NCBI GenBank assembly: GCA_032027045.1
Contig: JAVSMU010000001.1
Span: 563,697 to 627,696 of the forward strand
Direction: 5' to 3'
Source of the DNA: Truepera sp.
GTDB taxonomy: Bacteria; Deinococcota; Deinococci; Deinococcales; Trueperaceae
DNA length: 64,000 bases
The notes under the pieces are model-generated. The model searched no databases. It was not told where the DNA came from and saw only the letters and a list, made by a program, of their open reading frames with translations. A program made the translations under genes and the position numbers. Positions 8,905-16,700 of this stretch are shown here, piece by piece. The first letter of the stretch is position 1. Every line of letters starts with the position of its first letter.

Positions 8905-10682
8905 GGATCTTGATAGCTTTCCGCCTGCATGTGCCAGAGGGTGGCGTAATGGCCGTCTTGGAGCATCAGTTCGTCGTGCGTGCCGGATTCGATCAGCCGG
9001 CCTTCTTTCAGCACGTGGATGGTGTCGGCCATCCTTACTGAGCCTAGCCGGTGAGTGATCAGTAGCGTGGTTACGCCGTGAGCGAGTTCGGCGAACTGCG
9101 CGTAAAGAGCGTGCTCGCTTCGGGGATCTAAGGAGGAGCTGGGCTCGTCCAGGATGAGTAAGTGCGAACGGTGGCGTCTGGCTAGAGCCCTGGCTAGCGC
9201 CACCTTCTGCCATTCGCCGCCGGAGAGCTCGGTTCCGCCGAACTGTTTGCCGAGGCGGCTGCGGATTCCCTCTTCTAACCGCTCGGCCACGTCTTCGAGC
9301 CCGCTGAGACGTAGCGTCTCCGCAGCGTTTTCAGGGGTCAACGGCTCAGCGGCCAGGGTGATGTTCTCTTCGAGCGTCAACTGGTAACGCCCGAAGTCTT
9401 GGAAGATCGCTCCGATTCCGTCGCGCCACTCGCTCAGGTCAAGGGTGCGCAGGTCTTGACCTTCGACGAGCACCACTCCGTCGCTGGGGTCGTAGAAGCG
9501 CGCAAGCAGCTTGGCGATGGTCGACTTCCCGGCGCCGTTCTCGCCCACCAGCGCTGTCACCTGGCCGGGTGCGAGCGTGAGGGAGACGTTGTGGAGGGCC
9601 TCGCGGCCATCCGGGTAAGCGAAGCTCACGTCCTTCAGTTCGGTGCCGCGGGTTCCTAGCCTTGGTACGGGGTTGGTCGAGTCGGCTGTGGCCATCGGCG
9701 GCTCGTACGCCAGAAAGTCCGTGAGTTTACTGAAATACCGCAACGTGTCTTGGAGCATGGTGACGTCCTGGGTGAGGAGCAGGAGGTTCTGCTGCACGTA
9801 CAGGAGTGACTGCACCAGCAACACCACGCTGCCGGGGCCGACATGGCCGAGCGCGGCGCGGCTTGCTACCCAGTAGAAAGCGAAGCCGTTCCCGAGGGCG
9901 CTCACGCCGGTCAGGGCGTTGGACCACGCGCTTTGTCTTACGCGGACGCGGCGCGTAGCCTCGTGCGTATCCTCGAAGGCTGCCTGGTAACGGTTCATGA
10001 GCCACGGGCCGTAACGGTACAACCTCGCCTCTTTGGCGTGCTGGTCCGTGAGGAGGAGCGAACTGAGGTACTGCATGAGCCGAGCGTTGGGACTCTTCCA
10101 CACCATCGTTTCCCAGGAGAGGCGTTGCAGTCTGAAGAGCACGAGGGCGTGCGGTAACGACGCGGCCATGATCAACAGAGGCAACCACAGAGCGATGGAG
10201 CCTAGAAGCAGCAGTACCGAACCCACCACCACGATCTCGCGCAGGCCGTTGGTGGTGTATACCAGCAGGTTCACCGGCTGGTAGGCCGCTTGATCCCTGA
10301 GCAGCTGAAGGTCGTCGTAGAAGTCGCTCGACTCGAAGGCGCTCAAGTCGGGTAATGAATCGGCTTTCGCCATGAGTGAGAGGTTGACTTGCGCGGTGAG
10401 CTTCTCGTTGAGGTTGCCTTGGATTGCCGCGGTCCAGGGCGCCAGTGACGACTCCAGTAGCAACCCCGCAATCCACATGAGCGTCAAGCTCAGTAGACGG
10501 GAGGGCTCGAAGCTGCCTGCAGAGACCGCCAGTGCCAGCAGGTCGATCACTGTCTTCGTGATCCAGATGAGCGCCGCGGGCACGATGCCCTGCAGCATCA
10601 AGCAGCTCAATAACGCCCCGGCCTCGCGGGGCGAGGCGCGCCAAACGAAGGCAAGCGACGTGACCAAGCGGCGAGGGCCCAT
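8874..10682 (-). CDS. ABC transporter, fused permease and ATPase (peptide/multidrug exporter type)
   Basis: A half-transporter with about six membrane helices (residues 1-320) followed by an ATPase domain. Numbering from the first ATG (10691), Walker A is GENGAGKST with K389, the signature is LSGGE, Walker B is HLLILDEPSSSLD and the H-loop is ITHR. The layout matches exporters of peptides, lipids or drugs, and no substrate gene is adjacent. I prefer the second ATG (10682): TTTAGA at 10691-10696 with TTGCGC 18 bp upstream makes a good promoter, lies eight bases before that ATG, and overlaps the first. A-ending codons such as GAA and AAA are somewhat commoner than in neighbours, hinting at acquisition. 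Confidence 0.88.
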   Translation of the reverse strand: MGPRRLVTSLAFVWRASPREAGALLSCLMLQGIVPAALIWITKTVIDLLALAVSAGSFEPSRLLSLTLMWIAGLLLESSLAPWTAAIQGNLNEKLTAQVNLSLMAKADSLPDLSAFESSDFYDDLQLLRDQAAYQPVNLLVYTTNGLREIVVVGSVLLLLGSIALWLPLLIMAASLPHALVLFRLQRLSWETMVWKSPNARLMQYLSSLLLTDQHAKEARLYRYGPWLMNRYQAAFEDTHEATRRVRVRQSAWSNALTGVSALGNGFAFYWVASRAALGHVGPGSVVLLVQSLLYVQQNLLLLTQDVTMLQDTLRYFSKLTDFLAYEPPMATADSTNPVPRLGTRGTELKDVSFAYPDGREALHNVSLTLAPGQVTALVGENGAGKSTIAKLLARFYDPSDGVVLVEGQDLRTLDLSEWRDGIGAIFQDFGRYQLTLEENITLAAEPLTPENAAETLRLSGLEDVAERLEEGIRSRLGKQFGGTELSGGEWQKVALARALARRHRSHLLILDEPSSSLDPRSEHALYAQFAELAHGVTTLLITHRLGSVRMADTIHVLKEGRLIESGTHDELMLQDGHYATLWHMQAESYQDPQPNGYPSAS

Positions 10683-10828
10683 AGCCGTCATCTAAACCGC
10701 CGATCGTCGTCGGTGCGCAAACTCAATACGACGGATTTGTCTCCACGTTGGAACGCGTCTGCCCAGACCCGGCATGTTGGCTCCACGATAGGATATCGAG
10801 CCTTGGCCTACAGCGAAGGGCCGATCGC

Positions 10829-11227
10829 CTACATCTCGTCAGGATGGACGACTTCCAGTTCGGAGATCTCGCTGGTAAAGTCCTTGCGGTTGTTCGTTAC
10901 GAACCGCTCCGCCCCCACCTGGACGGCGCTGGCCAAGTGAATGGCGTCGGGTGCCTTCAGTCGGTAATGCGCGGCGAGGCTTACTGCCAAAGCAGCGATC
11001 TCGCCGGTCAAGGGCACCAGCGTCAACCGGGCCAAGCAGGCCGTCAACGCATGCAGTTCCGCCTCGTTAGCCAGCTGGGTCGGCTTGATGAGCAGTTCGA
11101 CGAGCAGGAGTGTCGCACCGAAGCGCCCTCCATCCGTGTCATCAAGTGCTGCCCACACCGGCTTCCCCAACCGATGCCCAGGCGTCGCGGCATAGGTGAG
11201 AACGTCGCTGTCGAACGCGGTGCGCAC
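10829..11227 (-). CDS. vapC: PIN-domain toxin of the VapC type
   Basis: A probable ribonuclease toxin of 132 residues. The acidic PIN residues are visible: aspartates in FDSDVL at the N-terminus, glutamate in VELL, aspartate in APDAIHLASA and aspartate in TNNRKDF. They coordinate the divalent metal at the active site. The GTG start directly abuts the TAA of the antitoxin gene, so the two are co-transcribed and probably coupled. About 140 bp without a gene separates it from the ABC transporter upstream. VapC toxins cut tRNA or rRNA; the target of this one cannot be inferred. Confidence 0.88.
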   Translation of the reverse strand: MRTAFDSDVLTYAATPGHRLGKPVWAALDDTDGGRFGATLLLVELLIKPTQLANEAELHALTACLARLTLVPLTGEIAALAVSLAAHYRLKAPDAIHLASAVQVGAERFVTNNRKDFTSEISELEVVHPDEM

Positions 11228-11521
11228 TTAATCCCAGCTGTCGCGTTCGGCCCGCAACTCTTCGACCATTGCCTCGGCCCTGGCGGGCTCGATGCCCTGG
11301 CCCCGCTCCGGCAGATCCTGCCTGGCATGCGCCAGCGCAGCCACGAGTTCCTCCGCTGCGGCAGTACTAGGGGTCGTTATCCGCAGCTCGAGTCTGGACG
11401 GGTGCACCAGGGCCGCTACCACGCGGTCGTTCTGGGTGATCGTGAACTCCTCGCCCTGCTTTACACGTTCCAGCACACCCTTGAGTTGAGCGCGCAACTC
11501 CGTGACGCCGATGGTGGTCAT
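11228..11521 (-). CDS. Phd/YefM-type antitoxin
   Basis: A 97-residue protein with an N-terminal DNA-binding fold typical of Phd/YefM antitoxins (ATTIGVTELRAQLKGVLERV-like start, then FTITQNDRVVAALV). The acidic, flexible C-terminal half would wrap the PIN toxin. It precedes vapC with no gap. The promoter TCGACT-17-TACACT ends six bases before ATG, so translation is probably leaderless, and the twin TGTACA operator lies in the promoter spacer, which fits autoregulation by the antitoxin or the complex. Confidence 0.88.
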   Translation of the reverse strand: MTTIGVTELRAQLKGVLERVKQGEEFTITQNDRVVAALVHPSRLELRITTPSTAAAEELVAALAHARQDLPERGQGIEPARAEAMVEELRAERDSWD

Positions 11522-11527
11522 GGCCTT

Positions 11528-11556
11528 AGTGTACAGCGTTGTACAGGAGGAGTCGA
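11528..11556 (-). promoter_or_regulatory. toxin-antitoxin promoter with embedded operator
   Basis: On the minus strand TCGACT (11551-11556) and TACACT (11528-11533) are 17 bp apart. Two TGTACA hexamers, at 11530-11535 and 11540-11545 and separated by GCGT on the plus strand, sit in the spacer and over the -10 box. Repressor binding would occlude RNA polymerase. Confidence 0.6.
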
Positions 11557-11569
11557 GCGCGGGCCGGGC

Positions 11570-13726
11570 CTACCGCACCTCGACCCGCACCCGCGCCGCG
11601 CGACCCTCGGCGTCGAGCACCGACAGCGTCACGAACCCCGGTCCCTCCACGGCCAGTCGCGTTTCGCGGTCGAAGGTCCCGATGGCCACCGGCTCGCCGT
11701 CGGCGAACCAGGTGAAGGGCGCCCGTCCCCGCTCGACCCGGGCAAGGATCTCGCCCGCCAGGGGCACGATGGCGGCGCCGTCGGGGGGGAAGGTCAGCCG
11801 TGGCGCGTCCTCCGTCCCGACCAGGCGCGCCCCGAACTGCCGCAAGGGAAGGGGTAAGTCTCCGTTGGACGCGGCGACGAGCGTTCCCGGCGGGGCCGGA
11901 GCCAAGGGGACGGGACGGGGCCCCAGGCGGGCGAATACCTCGAACAGGACCGGCAGGGCCACCTCCGCGCCGTACATGCCGGGCACCGGCGTACCGTCCG
12001 CGCGCCCCGCCCATACCCCGGCCACGTGCGCACCGTCGAAGCCCAGTGCGAGGGCGTCGCGGTGGCCGCTCGACGTGCCCGTCTTGACGGCGAGCTGCCA
12101 GTCAGGCAGCGTCGCGGCGCGGTGCGTGCCCGCCAGCACGTCCGCGACCAGCCACGCTGCCGCCGGCGCCATGATGCGAGCGTTCGGGCCTGGGGCCATG
12201 GCTCCCGTGGACGACAGCGCCACCGCCTCGCCACCGCGCGCGATGGCGGCGTACAGCTGCACCAACCCTTCGAGGCTCACGCCGATGCCGCCCAGGCTTA
12301 TGGCCAAGCCGGGCGCGTCGCCGGGGACCACCGCACTTACCCCGGCCTGTCGGATGGCCGCGAGTACCGTGGCCGGCCCAAGCGCTTCGGTCAGCGCGAT
12401 CACCGGCAGGTTCAGGGAGGCTTGCAGGGCCTCGCGAGCGGTGACGGGCCCCCGGAACACGCCGTCGAAGTTCTGCGGCGCGTAGCCCGAGTAGTCCTCC
12501 GGCCGGTCGTTCAGGAAGGTTTCCGGGTGGGCCATGCCGGCTGAGAACGCGAGCCCGTACACCAACGGCTTGAGCGTGGAGCCGGGCGAGCGCAGTGCCT
12601 GGGTCATGTCGACGAAGCCCTGTCGCGCGCCCGCAGCGTAGTCGGCCGAGCCGACGCTCGCGAGGATCGCCCCACTGTCGACGTCGGCGACCAGGAGAGC
12701 CAGTGTGGCCTGTGCCGGTAAGCCTGCAAGCGCGCCCGCGGCGAGCGCCTCCAGCGCGGCCTGCAGGTCGGCGTCGAGCGAAGTGTGGTGGAGCTGGCGT
12801 TCTGGCTCGGCCGCGCGTAGGCGGTCAGCGAGGTGAGGAGCCAACGTCGGGAACGGCCTGCGCGCGGTGGGCAACGCCTCGCGCATGGCTGCTCTGGCGG
12901 CGTCCGGGTCGATCGCGCCCACCGCCGCGGCGCGGGCCAGCACTCGGTCCCGCGCCGCCCGCGCGACCTCGGGGTGCTCGTCGGGGGTGCGCAGGCCCGG
13001 TGCCTGCGGAAGGGCGATCAGGAGCGCCGCCTCCGCCTCGGTCAGGCGCCCGGGTTCCTTGCCGAACCAGGCCAGGCTGCCCGCGCGCACGCCTTCTAAG
13101 TTGCCTCCCATGGGCGCGAGCTGGAGGTAAAGCGCGAGGACCTCGTCCTTGCTCAACACCCGCTCGAGGGCCAAGGCGACCCGCAACTGCCTCAACTTGC
13201 CGGCCATGGTGCCGGTGGACCCGTCCTCGAGCAGGCGCGCTACTTGCATCGTCAGGGTCGAAGCGCCCGAGACGACCTGCCCATGGCGGAGGAACTGCCA
13301 GGCGGCGCGCGCGAGCGCGCCGAAGTCAACGCCGTGGTGCGCGTAGAAGCGCCGGTCCTCGTAAGCGACGAGCATGGCGAGGTAGCCGGGGTCCACGCTC
13401 GCGGGCGTCACCGCCAGCCGCCAGCGGCCGTCCGCCACCGTGAACGCCCGCAGCAGCCGGCCGTCTTGCGCCAGCACCTCCACCGAAGTCTCGACCGTCA
13501 GCGGCGGCAGGTCGGTGGCCCCGACCCAGCGGTCGACCACGGCCCAAAGGCCGGTGCCGAGCGCCAGCAACACGGCCACGGTCCACGCGGCGCGGCGCGC
13601 TCGACCCGCGTTCCCCGCCCTAGCCGCGCTCCGCGCTCGACCCGCGTTCCCCGCCCTAGCCGCGCTCCGCGCTCGACCCGCGTACCCCGCCCGAGCGGCG
13701 TGCCCCGCCGGAGGCCGCCCGCTCAT
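11570..13726 (-). CDS. pbpC: penicillin-binding protein 1C
   Basis: A bifunctional peptidoglycan glycosyltransferase/transpeptidase anchored in the cytoplasmic membrane. After an Arg/Ala-rich cytosolic tail and one membrane helix comes the GT51 domain with catalytic E123 in EDRRFYAHHGVDFG and the motif GASTLTMQVARLL. The transpeptidase domain has SxxK with S383, SLN, and KTGTSSG with K548. The last ~90 residues are a PBP1C-type beta domain. ATG at 13726 overlaps the alpha-2-macroglobulin stop as ATGA, the classic pairing. The N-terminal tail is encoded by a 36-bp tandem repeat. About 718 residues is normal for PBP1C. Confidence 0.94.
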   Translation of the reverse strand: MSGRPPAGHAARAGYAGRARSAARAGNAGRARSAARAGNAGRARRAAWTVAVLLALGTGLWAVVDRWVGATDLPPLTVETSVEVLAQDGRLLRAFTVADGRWRLAVTPASVDPGYLAMLVAYEDRRFYAHHGVDFGALARAAWQFLRHGQVVSGASTLTMQVARLLEDGSTGTMAGKLRQLRVALALERVLSKDEVLALYLQLAPMGGNLEGVRAGSLAWFGKEPGRLTEAEAALLIALPQAPGLRTPDEHPEVARAARDRVLARAAAVGAIDPDAARAAMREALPTARRPFPTLAPHLADRLRAAEPERQLHHTSLDADLQAALEALAAGALAGLPAQATLALLVADVDSGAILASVGSADYAAGARQGFVDMTQALRSPGSTLKPLVYGLAFSAGMAHPETFLNDRPEDYSGYAPQNFDGVFRGPVTAREALQASLNLPVIALTEALGPATVLAAIRQAGVSAVVPGDAPGLAISLGGIGVSLEGLVQLYAAIARGGEAVALSSTGAMAPGPNARIMAPAAAWLVADVLAGTHRAATLPDWQLAVKTGTSSGHRDALALGFDGAHVAGVWAGRADGTPVPGMYGAEVALPVLFEVFARLGPRPVPLAPAPPGTLVAASNGDLPLPLRQFGARLVGTEDAPRLTFPPDGAAIVPLAGEILARVERGRAPFTWFADGEPVAIGTFDRETRLAVEGPGFVTLSVLDAEGRAARVRVEVR
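13596..13695. repeat. 36-bp minisatellite within the pbpC N-terminus
   Basis: Units start at 13596, 13632 and 13668. The first two are identical over 36 bp and the third is partial and slightly diverged. Each codes for about twelve residues rich in Ala, Arg and Gly (pattern RAGNAGRARSAA), placed before the membrane helix. Because the unit is a multiple of three, copy-number change would keep the frame. Confidence 0.9.
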
Positions 13727-16700
13727 GGCCCGATGGTCACGCTGCCCGTGGCGCTGACGGCGAAGTTGGCCGGCCGGTACATGTCCTCCACCTGTGCCGC
13801 GGGGTAGTGGTAGGTGCCGGGCGAGACCGCGCGCATGACGTAAGCGAGCCGCAGCGGCTCGCCGGTGGTCCAATCGACCGCCGCAAGGAAGCGGTCGGAA
13901 CGCGCCTCGGTCATCTCGGCGCCGACGTTCACCCTCAGCCAGTCGAGCGCGCGGATGTCGCCCTCACGCAGGAGGTTGGGGCTTTCGATCTCGAAGCCCG
14001 CTGCCAGGGCGTCGTCGATCATGAGCCGGCCGCCCGCCACGCCTCTATCGGGGCGCACTTCGAGGACCACGACCAGGCGGTCGCCTACCCTCACGTTGCT
14101 CAGGTCGGTCGGCTCACCGTCGGCCGTGTAGTGGCTGCGGGTGATGGTGTAGCCCACCCCGCCGGCCTTCGGCGCCTCCACGGGCACGCCCACGGTCGTG
14201 ATGGTCACCGTCACGCGGGAGTCGCCGGCGTTGCGTATGACCGCCGGCGTCCCGTCGAACAGCCGCACGACGTTGCCGGCCACGGGCCTGCCGTCGAGGA
14301 CGAGCCCGTGAGCCTCGGCCCCCACGGCGATGGCCGCCCGGAGCGTCCAGGCCGCCTCCTGGGTGGACAACCGGTTCGCCGGGCCGCCCTGCGCTACGAG
14401 GTTCGCGAGTTGCACGCGGTCGACCACGCCGCTGCCCGCCTCCACAGCGAGCGCCAGCAGCCCGGCCCGGTCGCGGAGCAAGGAGCCGTAGTCGGCGCGC
14501 CAACCGCCCTGTTCGGCGCCCGCCAGCGCCAGGGCGCGAGCTTGGGCGAACATCGCCTCAGCGCGTTCCCGCTCCCCGTAAGCCGCGAGCGCGGCCCCCA
14601 GGTGGGCGGCCGCCAGCGGCGTGTCGAAGCGCTCGGCCAGGGTGCCGGCGTAGTAGCGCAGGTCGCCGATGGCGGCCTCGCCGGCGCGAGCCAGCACGTA
14701 GAAGGCGTACGCGTACCCGGCGGCGCCGTCTTGCATGCTGCCGGCGCGCGCCACTTGGTTGCGCAAGTTGTCGAGCGCCATGCGAAGCGCGGTCTCCGGA
14801 ACGCCGGCGCCGTGCGCCTCGGCGAGCAACAGCACGTCGGTGGCGTAGGCGTCCAGCCACAGGTCATAGCCGCCCGCGCTCCACACCCCGAACCTGCCCG
14901 TGCGTCCCTGACGCGTGAGGAGGCGGTCGATCCCGGCCTGAAGCTCCTCGCGCACCTCGGCCCGGGTCGACAACCCGAGCTGAACCACCGTCTCAGGTGC
15001 AAGCAGTAGCGGCATGAGGCTCGAGGCGATCTGCTCAGTGCAGCCGAACGGGTAAGTGACGAGCCGCATGACAGTTCCCGGCAGGTCGAGGGCCGCTCCC
15101 GCGCCCGCGATCAGCGTTGTGCGCGTGGTGCCCGGCCGGAAGCCGGCCAGCGCGGCGTCGTCGAAGCGGTAGCGCTCACCCGGCGCCAGCACGAACTGGG
15201 TGACGCGCGCCGTTTCGGGGTCGGTGTATTGGACGCTCAGGCGCGCCTCGCGCGTGAGCACGTGCCCGTCGGGCGTGGTCAGGGTGATCCGGTACGTGTG
15301 CTCACCCACGCTCGTGGCCTGCAGCGGCAGGTCGAGCACCGCCCGCCCGCCGGCGGTCAATTCGACCGTCTCCGGCGCCTCACCCAGGCCTTCCCCCGCG
15401 ACCTCGAGCTGCATGACACCGGCCGGCCCGGTGACATGAGTCAACTCGAGCCGCAGCCGGCTGCCGTCGCCCGGGGCCAGGAAGCGGGGCAGGCTTGCCT
15501 GCACGACCACCGGGTCGCGCGCCAGCACGTCGGCCTGCGCCTGGCCCACGGCGCGACCCGTCCAGGCCACCGCCATGAGGCGGACGGTGCCGTTGAACGC
15601 CGGTAGGTCGAACGTCACCTCCGCGCGGCCACCAACGAGCGTGATGGGCCCCGAGAAGAGCGCGAGTAGCTCCTCGGCGGGGGCGGGACCGGCACTGTAG
15701 TTCTCCATCTCGAGACCGCCCCCGGAACGGACCTGGCCCAGGGCGCCCTGGCCGGCGTCGATGAGCCTTCCGTAGAGGTCACGAACCCCGACTCCCAGGC
15801 GCCGCTGGCCGAAGTAGTAGCCGAGTGGGTCGGGCGCCGAGTAGCCGGTGAGCGTGAGAACGCCCAGGTCGACCGCGGCGACGGTGGCGTAGGCGGGCCC
15901 GTCGGGCACGCCCTGCACCTCGAGCACCACGTTCAGCGGTCCGCGCGGGTCGGCCTCGGCCGGCGCCAGCAGCACGGCATGCAGGGCCCTGTCGCCGGGC
16001 GCGACCGCGGCGTGGGCCACCCCGAGGCTGCGCGCCGGCGCGTGCCCGTCGACGTCGCTGGGCCGGATCAGGCTGGCCGTAACGTAGGCGCCGGTGCCCC
16101 AGGCCTCGGTCACCGGAAGTTCGACGGTCGTCTCGCCGTCAACCGCCACCATCCGTAGGTCGACGACGGCGTCCGACAGCACCGCGACGAGCGCCGTGCC
16201 GGCGCCCTCGGGAACGATGCGCAAGGTAGCCACGTCGCCGGGCACGTAGGTCGGCGCGTCCAGCGAAACTTCGAGCAGGTCGGGCGTGTCACGCGAGGCG
16301 TCGACGCCGTACCAACCCGCGGCGAACGCTACGGAGGCGCTGGCGAACGTGGTGCCTTCGTAGGTCACCCGGAGCTCGTGGCGGCCCCACGTCACGGGCA
16401 CGCTGATGCCGGCGGGCCGGCCCGCGACCGCCGCGACCCCCTCGCCGACGCGTTGACGCTCGGTCACGGGCTCCCAGTACCAGCGGCCGTTAACGGCGTA
16501 CCACTGGTAGCGGGTCACGACGCGGTCCAGCTGCCAGCGCAGGTCGCCGGCCATCGGGTCGCCGTTGGGGTCGACCAACGCCAGGTCGAAGGTGGCGGCC
16601 GTGTTCTCGGGCAGCGCGTCGTCGAAGCCGGGTCGGATGCCGACCACGGGCCCCGTCGGGCGCAGCGCGCGGGTCACGTCACGCTCCACGGGGCGCGCCG

